64,000 nucleotides of DNA from Pseudisothecium myosuroides (lineage: Eukaryota; Streptophyta; Bryopsida; Hypnales; Lembophyllaceae), in contig OX637288.1 of assembly GCA_951799445.1 (NCBI GenBank), positions 30,297,288-30,361,287 on the forward strand. The letters run 5' to 3'. The notes beneath the pieces are model-generated. The model did not search any database. It saw only the letters and a list, made by a program, of their open reading frames with translations, and was not told where the DNA came from. The position numbers and the translations under genes were made by a program. This document shows, in pieces, positions 11,075-22,031 of the stretch; position 1 is the first letter of the stretch, and every line of letters begins with the position of its first letter.

Positions 11075-11700
11075 AATATAAAGATGATCTCATGCCAAAA
11101 ATTTCATAGTAAAATGTGTTTTTTAGAGCCCTTGGGATAGTGTCAAAGTTGGTAGTAGTGAATTTTTTTCTCACAACTACACATGTTGGTAGAATTGGCA
11201 TATTTTTTTTGTGTGAATCTTTTGAACTTGAAATTTGGCACACATTTTATTAACATAGAGATGATTTCATCATAAAAATTTCATGGTAAATAAACAATTT
11301 TTCAACCCTTGGGATAGTGTCAAAGTTGGTAGTAGTGAAATTGTTTCACAAATACACATGTTGGGAGATTTTAAATATCTATTTTTGTGGGGGTCTTTTG
11401 GACTTGAAATTTTCACACATGTAATCAACATATAGATGGTCCTATGCCAAAAATTTCATTAAAAAATAAAAAAAATTCAGTCCTTGGGAGTGTGTCAATG
11501 TTGGCAGTAGTGAAATTTTTTTCACTGCTACACATGTTGGGAGATTTTAAATATCTTTTTTTTGGTAAATCATTAGGCCTTGAAATTTGGCACACATATA
11601 ATTTACTTAAAGATGAAGTTGTGGTAAAAATTTCATCGTCAAAGACCCATTTTTGAGCCCTCGGGAGGCTGTCAAAGTTGGCAGATTTGAAATTCCCTTC
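11075..11700. repeat. 176-bp tandem repeat, about 3.5 copies
   Basis: Each unit carries CTTGGGATAGTGTCAAAGTT, then GTAGTAGTGAAATT and ACTACACATGTTGGGAGA, then a GACTTGAAATTTGGCACACA block. The CTTGGGA-type anchor sits at 11131, 11308, 11483 and 11660, a steady 175-177-bp spacing. Copies have diverged and carry small indels in poly-T and poly-A runs. The unit length is in the range of plant satellite monomers, but the array is short. Confidence 0.85.
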
Positions 11701-11744
11701 CCTGTGATTTCAAAAATTCGTAAATGAAGTAGACCTTACTGTAC

Positions 11745-12115
11745 ATATTATTGAACTCTGTCTAATGTTTCCGTGACAAGACGCAGTCTCCAATTGGAAA
11801 GGTACATATGCAGAGAAGCTCAACGAGAAAACCCATTAACAGCTTGTAGCGTTCAACAGACCTATCTTGCCTTCACAATCCATCCCCGAACTGCAATTCA
11901 GCTAAAATTTTCACAAAGTACACATCCGTCAAAACTACGAAATGAAACCCTAACTCTGTTTTTACACATCACCCGGGAACATGAGGTTGTCGTCAGGAAG
12001 ATCCCAGGAGCACTCCGCGATGATAAGTTCAATGCAACATTGTTCAAATGCAAAAGCCAGTACAGATTCTCAAATGGAAATCAATGTACATATGATTCAA
12101 CTCTATCTGACTAAT
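11745..12115 (-). pseudogene. NADP-malate dehydrogenase 3'-end remnant, copy 2
   Basis: On the minus strand 12015-11962 reads ECSWDLPDDNLMFPGDV and stop, the typical end of chloroplast NADP-MDH (family consensus ends CDLP..TMLPGE/DV). Upstream of about 12020 the similarity is lost. The following 3' flank (about 11,745-11,960) is a diverged direct duplicate of 12,095-12,320 (shared GTGACAAGACGCAGTCT, CAGACCTATCTTGCCTT, GAAACCCTAACT). This is therefore a second, more eroded copy of the terminal exon plus 3' UTR, about 350 bp from the first. Confidence 0.72.
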
Positions 12116-12319
12116 GATTCTGTGACAAGACGCAGTCTTAAATTGGAAAGGTACACATGCAAGGAAGCTTGACCAAAAAACCCACAAGTGTACATCAACA
12201 GCTCGTAGTGTCCAGCAGACCTATCTTGCCTTTACAATCTGTCCCGCACTGCTATCCAGCTAAAATCTTCACAAAGCACACATACGTCAAAAGTATCAAA
12301 TGAAACCCTAACTGTGTTT

Positions 12320-12617
12320 TTACAAATCACTAGGCAACATGGGATTGCCATTTAGAAAATCACAGTAGCCATTGAGCTCCCCCATCAAATGCGCCACGCA
12401 CTTCTTCTCCGCGATCAACTCCTCCTGGCTTTTTTGGATGCGATCGAACAAGTAGTCGTCAATTTCGCAATCTGTCACCAACTCCCGGTTTCCATCTCCA
12501 GTATAGCGGCATGGCATGCTGAAGACGAGATCCTCGGCAATTCCGTAAGGATTTTTATTAGAATACACACCTGATGAGAACCAATCTCCCTCTGGGGTGG
12601 GAGTGATGAGCGACTTC
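12320..12617 (-). pseudogene. NADP-malate dehydrogenase, terminal exon fragment
   Basis: It encodes the C-terminal end of chloroplast NADP-dependent malate dehydrogenase, the thioredoxin-regulated enzyme that reduces oxaloacetate to malate in the malate valve. The frame runs [40 protein letters not shown], a [19 protein letters not shown] segment and ends MLPSDL. The two C-terminal regulatory cysteines are both present (KKCVAH and GYCDF, 12 residues apart), inside the extension that occupies the active site in the oxidised enzyme. A plausible AG acceptor precedes 12617. No upstream catalytic exon is found: the next minus-strand coding similarity is an unrelated NEPRO-like pseudogene. The piece itself has no internal stop, but it looks like an orphan end of a gene. 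Confidence 0.85.
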
Positions 12618-12777
12618 CTGCTCATGATATAGATGCTCCAATAGCTTGTTTGACGAAAAGTTTAACCCCAACACAGCAAAAACTGGGTGTGATAGAAGAC
12701 ATGTGCATACCAAGTGCTTGCATATCTTGCAGCTCAACTAATAATAAGGATACATGGCAGAGAAAGAGCTACCACTG

Positions 12778-13925
12778 TTATGAGCAGGAACATTTTCCCT
12801 GTTGAGAAGATAGCTTGCTTCTGCTCTGGAAGCTGAAATGACCTGTTTTCAGAGTTTTGGATTTCTTAGATTCTCCAAGCTCAACATAAACATACGCCAC
12901 TCGTTTCTTCTTGCTTTTGTCCACTAACTTGTCTTCATTACTCCCCCATCTCTCTAACTCAGCCTTCCAGCTCTCTAATTCAGCTCTCACATCTGATTTC
13001 AAATCCTGCGCCAACTTCTGCTTACCCAAAGAGACCTCTGCTTCCCTACTTGAGCAGGGTGCAGAAACTGCCTCTCGAAGATCACCAGTCATCTTTGCGC
13101 TAAAATTCTGCGTTATACATGAGGAGTGAGGAGACCTCTGATTCCATGGCAGCGCCAAGTGTTGAAATTGGAACACCAGCCGCTTCTACGTCCTCCTCTT
13201 CTCCGAGGAGCTCAAATTGAGTGCTCCAAGATAAAGCTTTCCTCCCGCACATAAGGAGCAGGTTTCAATACTCCAATGCTCTGAACTGAGGTGGACCGGT
13301 CTTCAATGAACCACCCGACATCAGGAAGCTTTTCTGCATCTGATAGAGAGGACGGATAAGCTCTTGAGGTGGCGGAGGAGGAGAAGCTTTCTCTAAGAAT
13401 ACCAACTTCACACCATTCCACTTGCATTCTAAGAAGAGAGGAACATTTGTCTGAACAGATGGAATTTCCAACTTGTTCACGGAAGCTGGCACCAGTTGAA
13501 AGCTGCGATCACCTCATTAAGAGCTTTGATTAGTATCATACAAAAGCGGGCAAGCAATGCCATTACGGTGAGGACAAATGGCATGAAGAAAGCTTGGCTC
13601 AAGAGTCCCTCAATTGCCAAGCCCGCATTCATTATAGGATCTGCCATCATCTGTAATAACCGAGAAGCTCCTAGCAATCGTGGTTGGACAGTCAAAATCA
13701 CCTGTTTCTTGGATTGCAAGCCTTGCCCCAGGCTATTTAAGACAGCATTCGAGGGGAGAGCCTTCTGCTTCAAAAATGAGACGCAATGAAGTAGTGCCTC
13801 GACAACCTCTTTGAGAGGAAATGATTCAAGTAGAAGTAAATCTCGCGGCACTTGCAGCAAACGATGGAAGTAAACCATTCTCTAGTGTTGGTTTTGGTTC
13901 TTGTACGTGATTCTTTGAAATGAAG
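12778..13925 (-). pseudogene. NEPRO-like gene copy, broken
   Basis: Conceptual reading leftwards gives YKNQNQH, stop, then RMVYFHRLLQVPRDLLLLES, the motif that opens NEPRO-type proteins (nucleolus and neural progenitor protein family). It continues with GASRLLQMMADPIMNAGLAI and a hydrophobic helix pair. Breaks include an in-frame TAG at 13882-13884, a frameshift after IAAFN (about 13,495), another after PPPPPQELI (about 13,350) and a 2-base change at FILE (about 13,230). The tail (12,778-13,120) reads WKAELERWG, KKKRVAYVYVELGES and is Lys-rich like the C-termini of this family. The sequence 13,215-13,670 is nearly identical to 14,790-15,260 in inverted orientation. Identification is by remembered family motifs only. 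Confidence 0.75.
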
Positions 13926-14624
13926 ATGACAATGAGCTTGCGCGAGATGAATCCGGAGAGTTTGTGAGGAAAGATTGTCGCAGTTGGGGAGCCTTGATGC
14001 ATGCAAGGAAGGAGTATTTGTACTAGCTACGAGATAAGAGTTATTAACGTGGAAGATGTGGTAAGCTTCGCTACTTTGCTCTTGGGGTGTTGGAGCGCTT
14101 CTTTCTATTGTCTTTTAGGATTTGGAGTGCACTCTTCTGTTGCAAGTTTTTTAATGTTTGAATGACACACTTTGATGTAAGGAACATCAAAGAATTGACA
14201 CCTAAATTACAGCTATTTTCATTCGTTTCAGTCTGTGCAAAGGAAGCTTTTATTTCAAAGTTGACAACATCTTTGAGATGTATACCAAAAGAAAAGAAAA
14301 AATTGTTTAGTTTTTATCTGCGTTGGATTGAAACATGAGTTTTTGGATTTGTCGATGTGAATTGGTGGTTACGGGAGTGACTGCAAAAGTGATTGCTGAA
14401 GTGTGAATTTAGTTTCTTATGTGTTTTGAGGTGTGGTTTTTGCTGATATTTGCTATCATGGAAGCTACAGTTCTCTGGTTACCGGAGGCTGGGTGCAGAC
14501 TTTGGGGTGCAACAAAGCTTAGCCTTTTATGATTTAGGGTTCTGGGAAGCAAATGCTCATGCGTTCGACTGTTAAAATCTTTCGTCAATATTCAATGAAA
14601 TAGAAGAGAAGGTGAGGAGTGAAT

Positions 14625-14750
14625 ATGGGGAAGAAATCTGGGAAAGGTGGGCTACCTACCTTCATCCCTGGTACACCCGATTGCCTAAAACAATTCGCGG
14701 AGAAAAACTTCGACAGCAAGAAGGTGGAGGTAGAGGCGAAATCTATTTAG
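14625..14750 (+). CDS. Unrecognised short ORF, possible orphan first exon
   Basis: A 41-codon frame starts MGKKSGKGGLPTFIPGTPDC and ends KKVEVEAKSI. It is more hydrophilic and GC-rich than the surrounding DNA, and the ATG is preceded by a purine-rich leader (GAAGAGAAGGTGAGGAG). It stops about 40 bases before the plus-strand NEPRO-like fragment begins, and no in-frame continuation is evident. It may be exon 1 of a lost gene brought in with the duplication, or chance. Its family is not recognised. Confidence 0.3.
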   Translation: MGKKSGKGGLPTFIPGTPDCLKQFAEKNFDSKKVEVEAKSI

Positions 14751-14789
14751 AATCGAATGAGTGGTCTCTTTACCCAAGTCTGGGAAGAT

Positions 14790-15378
14790 AATGCTATTTT
14801 TCGGTTATTAGATGGTGGCAGATCCTATATTGAATGCGGGCTTGGCAATTGAGGGACTCTTGAGCCAAGCTTTCTTCATGCCGTTTGCCCTCATCGTACT
14901 GGCATTGCTTGTCTGCTGTCGTATGATACTAGTCAAAGCTCTTTATGAGGTGATTGCAGCTTTCAACTTGATGTCAGCCTCCGTGAAGAAGTTGGAAATT
15001 CCATTTGTTCTGACAGATGTTCCTCTCTTCTTAGAATGCAGGTGGGATGGTGTGAAGCTGTTATTCTTAGCGAAAGCTCCTCCTCCTCCGCCACCTCAAG
15101 AACTTATCCCATTGTCGTCCTCTCTGTCAGATGCAGAAAAGCTTCCTGATGTCGGGTGGTTCATTGAAGACCGGTCCACCTCAGTTCAGAGCATTGGAGT
15201 ATTGAAACCTGCTCTTTATGTGCGGGAGGAAAGCTTTATCTTGGAAGGCGCTCAATTTGAGCTCCTCGGAGAAGAGAAGGACGTAGAAGCGGCTGGTGTT
15301 CTAATTTCAACACTCGGCGCTACCATGGGCCTCAGATGTCTCCAAATGCATACAGGACAAGAAAATTTGGAAAGGTAG
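14790..15378 (+). pseudogene. NEPRO-like gene fragment, inverted duplicate
   Basis: A 188-codon open frame (14,812-15,378) opens MVADPILNAGLAIEGLLSQA, two hydrophobic helices follow, then KKLEIPFVLTDVPLFLECRW, PPPPPPQELI and LPDVGWFIEDRSTSVQSIGV, ending EDVEAAG-like and a divergent tail. It matches 13,215-13,670 (minus) almost base for base over long stretches but lacks that copy's frameshifts. Homology to the other copy starts about 14,790, mid-exon, and the first codons are shifted (TTATTAG where the other copy has TTATTACAG), so the N-terminal third is missing. The open frame survives but start and promoter are not credible. It is probably a truncated duplicate. Confidence 0.75.
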
Positions 15379-15379
15379 A

Positions 15380-18130
15380 TTCGATGCTCATGTACATTTG
15401 CAAATTCTCGATTGTTTGAATTCAAATTCATGATCTTGATTGACAACCATCAAATACAGATTCCCTTAAAGCTCGCTTGACTTTGTTCTTGGAAACCTAG
15501 TCCACTCTAGCTTGCGAGGATATTGCGTTCCCCTTTTCTTATTTTATGTTTTTGATAATGACAGGTTTCCATAGGGCGGAGAAGATAAGGAAAGGAGCTG
15601 TGAAATGCTAGCATTGTCAATTGATATGGGGAATGCAGTCACACAAAACTTGGTGCTTATACCAAATGGAAATGAAGCTAAAATCTCTTTCACACTCTTG
15701 TCTTCCCAGGTTTGTTTTTGATGAAATCAATGCATTGATATAGTTGAACATGCGAGCATACACCATGTTTGTTTTGGGACCAACTGGATCAGCTCGCGGG
15801 CAGATTTTTCCACAGAGGTGTATACTTTTCAAAAAAATCTCAGTCTTATTTTTGAGGATGTGTGTTGTGAGCAAAGGAATGCTAAGGTAGAGGATAATAC
15901 TTGTGTGACTTTAAACATTTTAACCAGCATGTTGGAGTATGCTTTCATAAGGAGATCATCATGGAGCTGTGAAGAGATTACTTTGGGTACGTAAGTCAAA
16001 CTCTCTTGAGATCAAAATATTTTTCATCTCTACGTGTGAGTTTCTTATGAAAAATCAATAGAAGTAGGAGGTTGCAGACCATTAGAAGTGAGTAGAAAAC
16101 CCCATGTCCATTCAAAGTTGAGTGGCCATTTAGCCAAGTCATGCTTAGGGCACTTGCAAATAAGTCCAACCAAAAGTCCCAGTACCAAATATATAAATGG
16201 ATTAGTTGTTGTTGGTAACAGGCTCAGTATAGGAGATGGAACCAAGTTCCTTACAGTTTTAGTATCCTCTACTTCATGCAGTGCAAAGTCAACAATTAAG
16301 AAACTAATGCTGGAGTTCTTGGCAAGTGAAATCATTCAGTTTGACAATTGCAGTTGAGTTCTAGAGCTGCTAGTCTAAGTCATTCTCTCAGAGGAGTTTT
16401 CATAGTAATAACACATCTTCCGGAAACCATTACACATTCTTACAAGTCTCACAATATTTAGCTCTAAACTTTGACCTTGATTTGTGGAGCATTAGGTTTA
16501 TGGGCAAAGATTTTGTGGGGATCTAGAATTGTGTTGCAATGAGGAACTCTCGATACGATCCTATTATGGTGGAGAGGAAGCTGCTCCAGGCTGCAGCAAC
16601 AATGGGACACCTCGCGTGCATTTTGCGTGTTTTAGTGAAGAACGGCAAGTATTTCGTGAAGATTTGGAGGAAACAAAGGAGTTAGAAGCGATGGACTGAC
16701 GATGAATTTCCTGGCGCTCTAGTTCGTCCTTTCGTTGTAGTGCTTGCTTCTAGGACCAATTAAGCCGCTCCAAGATCTCATCCGAGTTTCCTTTTATCTC
16801 ACTGAACATTTTTACATCCTCTGTTAGTGTTTGTGGATTGAGCCTCCAAATCAGAGACAGAGCAATACAACGCTTAAGGACACTGAGCCGAATGAATCAC
16901 AAAATAGTAGTCTCCTAAGAGCTCCTCTCAAACATGAAGACGCAACATAGACGTGTAGTTTTTTCCCATGTTTAGGCTTGTAGTATTAATGGCAACAACT
17001 GCTCCTTGGCTGAAATGAACTGATGCTGGATGCAATCGCGGAAGAGCAAGAGAATTTTGTTATGCTCACTTCTCGAATGGTGCTTGGCATTACATGTGAG
17101 CTTGTTGTTGAAGCTTGCCAAAACAATGGCAAGATCAATGGCAGCTAGCAAGATTGTGCACCTCAAAGCATTAGGTCAATCATTAAGTATCAACCAGTAT
17201 GCAAAACACTGCCCCTCCAAAAGTACTTGAGATCAAACAGTGTCAACAACCGTTCCATGTTTCGGAATGCAAATAAACTACAAACAGGCAGCAATCATAT
17301 CCTCTCAAACATCAAGCATACCGTGATGTTTCACAATTACTGTTGATAGCTAGAACTTAATGAATACTCCGTATTTGAAAGCAGCAGTATTAGCATGCAT
17401 GGCGGAAATCCTCAAAAAGCTGGAGACCTAAGCTGTATAGCTTGTCAATTGAGTACCACTACAGTACCTGACGAGGGCAATGCAACACTTAATTTCCCAA
17501 GTGGCAAGATTACAACAACAAGAGATTAAAAAAAACTTTAATTAGAATCACATCCAAATTCGAATAAAAGCTTAGCTCTATCCCTCAATGCGGAGCAACT
17601 TCGATGACTCCATAGCTACTTTACCTCCACTTTCACCTCATTAATCTTCTCAAAAACATTGCGTTTACAAGCCAAAGTGCACTAAGGCAAGAACAAATTA
17701 AAGCCAGACTATTACTAAAAACAATTTAATCTTTATAATAGATCCAACTTTCTTCAATACATGATTTTGTAGGTGATTCTCTAGGGCCCACACGTGAAGG
17801 TCTCTAGAATGATGCTCAACATTCAGCTTTTAGTGTTTGTGGCGTTGATGAAGTCAACCTCTCTGAATGGCTTTACATCTTCTATGAGAATATTTACTTA
17901 TACAAGTAGAGTTTAAAAAATACAATTGTATTTATTAAGTGGATTACAATGAATACAATGATTATAAAGCATGTAAAACTATTCTCAAAATTCTAAAACA
18001 AAAACATCACAATTTTTAAATATTCTAATTATCAATAGCAAAAGAATTCCTTATATAAACATTTTCATGATAATTTTAGACTGAATTGTACAAATATCTA
18101 TTTCCTAAACAAATGAATGAAATAAAAGGT
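15380..18130. other. Gene-poor stretch
   Basis: I see no confidently coding region. A 48-codon frame at 16,539-16,685 (+) starting MRNSRYDPIMVERKLLQAAA is modestly GC-rich and amphipathic but unassigned. Antisense overlapping frames at 16.05-16.36 kb and 16.97-17.23 kb cancel each other out as evidence. No repeat array is apparent. Confidence 0.4.
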
Positions 18131-18134
18131 ACTA

Positions 18135-19084
18135 TTATAGCCTACTCCAACAATGAGACTCTACGTTGTACACTATGTAATGTACGCCTACAGATATGTA
18201 GATTTGGATTCTATGTCCAATGCAAACAATGTTACTTGCTATACTTGAAACATTTTCTATATTCAAATCTTGAATATCTTCACTTGCAACATGCCTCCAT
18301 GCATTTGTGGCTTTGTGAATTTTTGAATCTTCATTAGTTAGTGGAGCATACTTAGTAATTGCCTCAAGCTTGAAGACTTTTGTACTTTTGAAATACCATG
18401 TATACTTGAAAATTTTGACTTGTATGAGGACCATGTATATGTCACCACCGCATTGTACCACTTGGAAGATTGGATAGTAATGATCATTTAGAGGAATTGT
18501 ATATACACAATCATGCCACACTTTAGCTTGCATATTATAGATCATAAGTCCAATTTTGGAAAATAGCCCATTCAAACAGTACTCATTATTCCACAATACA
18601 AAGTGTTTTTCAAAACAATTGCCCTTTCAAATACCAGCAACCAACCAAACTTGTTTAATTGAAGTGGATGTGGTACATTGAAAGTCCTCCAAGCCCTTGT
18701 TCTTGATTCGTAGATTGCAACACCTTTGTACAAACTAGTATTATATATCGCTCCAACCATAGTTACTTGGTAAGAGTTGGTGTCGCAATCTACTAAAATT
18801 CTTATTGAATTTTTTGGCATATTCCAATGGCAATTTAGAATTGGTAGCAATTGTATACATGTTTGCATCAAAAGATTGTAGACAAATAAGTTTGAATTCA
18901 CTCTAAAACAAAAAAAAACTTCCACAGCATCTAGTAGTTCACATGCTTGGTTTGACAAAACTTGGAAGAGTTGTGGCAATGGAAGTCGAGCCAAAACGTT
19001 TATGACTATGTCATTGGGTAATTCCCTCCATAGGCGTGGAATTAAATCATGTTTTTCCCATCCTTTCAAAATAACATTTTCCAT
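18135..19084 (-). pseudogene. F-box-like gene with a frameshift
   Basis: The upstream frame (19,084-18,572) opens MENVILKGWEKHDLIPRLWR followed by ELPNDIVINVLARLPLPQLF, a good N-terminal half of an F-box (SKP1-binding) motif as in plant F-box/kelch proteins. The second half of the F-box (the R.VCK.W part) is degenerate. Later blocks (NSIRILVDCDTNSYQVTMVG, YESRTRAWRTFNVP) look like the beta-propeller/kelch-type domain used for substrate binding. Near 18,585 the frame shifts: the continuation (WNNEYCLNGLFSKIGLMIYN, MQAKVWHDC) lies in the next frame down to 18,135. One frameshift plus the damaged F-box argue for a pseudogene, and a sequencing error could explain only the former. The low GC matches its surroundings. 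Confidence 0.7.
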
Positions 19085-19379
19085 TACATCAAAATGAATC
19101 CTTAGTCTTGTTTTAGAAATGCTTTTGCTTCGTATTTAAGCATTAATTGATTTGCAAGGATTTGTTAATAGTGGTTTTAATGACTATTTCATGGTTTAAT
19201 TCTTCAACAAGATGCATCCTACACCTTAGTGAGAGAGTGAAATAGAAAATATTATATGAAAATATTCTTTCCAAGAATTTCTTTGTCCTTGAATGAAATT
19301 AAATAATTCAAGTTTCTTACTAAAGCATCTTTTCACTATCTTGCTTATTTAAATTAAGAAATCGTGTAGACATATATAA

Positions 19380-19460
19380 AATATTATATATATAATATTA
19401 TACTAATATTATATATATATAACAATAGAAGAACTAAATCATCTATTAAATATATATTAT
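19380..19460. repeat. AT-only low-complexity block
   Basis: The tract consists of alternating TATA/ATAT runs with small palindromes (AATATTATATATATAATATT-like). No function is inferred. Confidence 0.6.
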
Positions 19461-20419
19461 TTGAAGAAGCTTTTACATAAAGTAAAAGAATAAATGTAAA
19501 AATCTCTTACATTGTGGGGCATTGTGGGGTTGTTGGAAGACATATTTAATGTTTTCATCTCAAAAACAATGCATTTGGCCATAGGACTGCCACTACTATG
19601 AGTATTACAAGTACTATATATGTGGGAGGAGTGTAGTTTAAGTCATTATAACAATTTTAAAAAATCTTGAAAATGAATTGAAAAGCATTGAAATAATCAA
19701 TGAAATCAATAAAAGTATTTTAAAAGACTTTAAAAAGTTCAAAATCAATAAAAAAAATCAATAAAATTAAAATAAAATCATGATAAATTATTTAAAATCA
19801 TTAAAAATAAATTAAAAATTTAATAAAGTACTATGCACTATTATTAACTGTTGTAGACTACTATAGAGCCAGGGGACCAAAAATGAGCAAAAATGGATAC
19901 ATGAACATTTTTATTTTTAGTAATTAAAAATCATAAAAATAAATTTTAAATTGACATTTTTCTACACTTTGAAGCACTTGAATTGCACCAAATACTTCCG
20001 AAAGAATTTTTTCTCTCATACCAATCTTTGTGCAAATGACATAGACTTTGAACCCAAGTGCACACTACACATGTCATGTTCTTTGTATACAACTGCATTG
20101 TCACTGTGTGTAATCTTTATACACAACCTATTTCCCCAATTTTTGCCTATGAATTCACGTTCTTGGATCAATTAATAGGACAAGTTGTAGCCAAAAAAAA
20201 AAACCATGATCTGAACTCAATGCAAGAAGACATAAAAAAGAACAAGTGCTTCTTACAATCACCCTATGAAATCTTAGAAAATTATAGATTTCAATTCATA
20301 TCCTATTTACAATTGTTAGAGAAATTTTGCCCAAGGATACTATTAATATGCTTTCTATTTGAAGTTTATTTTTTTCCATTAAAAACATACACCACTTTTA
20401 TTTTATTTATATTAGTTTA

Positions 20420-20685
20420 AAGTATGTTGCTATATCAAAAAAGGATGTATTTTCTTCTATTTTTAGGCTAATGTCTAGCCTTTTTAGTCAAACACTAACA
20501 TCTTGCAATCTACATGGTGGAATTTTTGGAATTTTATTCCACATCCTCTCATACCAACATACTACAAGATCCTAGGATTGCATGTTTCCAAAAATGTTTT
20601 TTTTCTAAATTTTGGTACTTAACTAGAAATGGCAGTTTTGGAGCGGTTTTGATGAAAACATACCGTACTCAAAAAACTTCAAGGG
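20420..20685 (+). mobile_element. TTAA-flanked TIR element, family A, right part (A4)
   Basis: CATCTTGCAATCTACATGG, ACTACAAGATCCTAGGATTG and GAAATGGCAGTTTTGG align in order with the right ends of the copies at 27.1-28.0 and 55.5-56.4 kb. It ends AAAACTTCAAGGG followed by TTAA (20686-20689). The left end is not clear; it may reach about 19,871. Confidence 0.65.
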
Positions 20686-21061
20686 TTAAGTTGCGAGTGA
20701 CGGAAAATGTGATGCAATTGGAGAGTGGACCCTTCATATTCTTTAGTAAGACGTTTTGGTCAATTATTTCCATCCCATCCAAAATTATTGCTACACAGAA
20801 CCAAGTTGTCTTATTCAAAGAAGTTACTACATGACTCACTACTTGTCAAGGTTGAGGCACATATGACTCTCTAAACCGGATTGTGGACCGTTACACCAAC
20901 CCAGGCATGCCACATACAAGATTTTGGATTGATGAAAGATATTGCATCCTTATATAAGAACAATAAATATTTATATTGTGTAAAATGTTGAGAAATTAAT
21001 GAGGGACAACCTAATTTCACTATTCCGTGTAGTGATAAAATTTTAGAGCGCAAAAATAGTG

Positions 21062-21266
21062 ACATAACATTATATAACTAGGCAATGGTGTTCCCCGTGC
21101 TGTGATGGTATTATGCTTTGCTAACAAACTAGGACGGACTTACCAACCTTATTAATGAATTTAAGGATTGGGGTTGACTAAGGAGCCATAGAAGACAATT
21201 TGTTTACTAGAAGGGTCCCCTTTTCAAAGATGCAAAAGGGTCCGTTACCTCATTGGGAAACAACGT
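21062..21266 (+). repeat. Dispersed repeat, copy 1 (pair with 36.36 kb)
   Basis: The shared order with 36,358-36,575 is ACATTATATAACTAGGCAAT, GGTATTATGCTTT, GATTGGGGTTGACTAAGGAG, TCCCCTTTTCAAAGATG and AAAAGGGTCC. A MITE (21,267-21,551) lies exactly at its downstream edge and is missing from the other copy. Confidence 0.8.
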
Positions 21267-21551
21267 AAGGTAACTACACCTAAAATAGCGCAAATAAGCA
21301 ATTCAGCATGGTTCCCATTATTATATTGAAAAGTTTTTTGTGGAGTCTTGTTGGTAGTCAAAAGAAGATTCTAGAATCTCTCAGAATGCATTTTTTAGAC
21401 ACCATACAAATAAACTACAAATTTTCAAAGTGCTGAAAATAAGTTTTTCTAAAACCGACCATAGACTCCCATGAATAGTGGGAATACATTTTAGGCTAGA
21501 ATCTAGAGTGGTCGGTTTTAGAAAGCGGTCAAAATTAAGTGTAGTTACCTT
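21267..21551. mobile_element. MITE with GGTAACTACACC termini, copy 1
   Basis: It is 285 bp, with ends AAGGTAACTACACCTAAAAT and the inverse AAGTGTAGTTACCTT. Inside, TTCTAAAACCGACCATAGACT and its partial inverse GGTCGGTTTTAGAAA form a second stem. It is about as long as, and similar throughout to, 60,257-60,551 in the opposite orientation. It has no coding capacity. A clean target duplication is not visible. Confidence 0.82.
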
Positions 21552-22031
21552 CATGGACTTTCAAGAGCTCTGAACCGCCTTTCACCGCAAGTTTCAATAC
21601 GACCGAACCCTTCAGCTTGCAAATCCGGTTACTTGAACTCTGCCGGCATCTGAAATCGCGAAGCACCAATTCAAGAGCTCCAGGCCGAGTCGATCACAGA
21701 GCTTAGTCAGAAATCCGGAGCTACAAGTGTACATTCTAAGTTTACTGTGTGAGAGTGGATTCCACTGATCTGAAAGGTGGGAATGTCTAGCTTCTTGATT
21801 TCCATGACTAGTTGAGACTTAGCTCCCATGGAATTGAAATTCAGCTCGGTTATTTTGATCCAACCTGTGTTGAACTCTGAGTTCATCGAAGCAATTATAT
21901 TCCGAAACTTCTCAAGCGATTGAATTGCTTGAGTCGATCACTGAAGAGTAATCCCCAATTAACTGTGTGAATTGTTGTCCTTTTTGCAGATTCATTACAG
22001 TACTGTGTTGCGCATCGATCGATTCTCAGCG

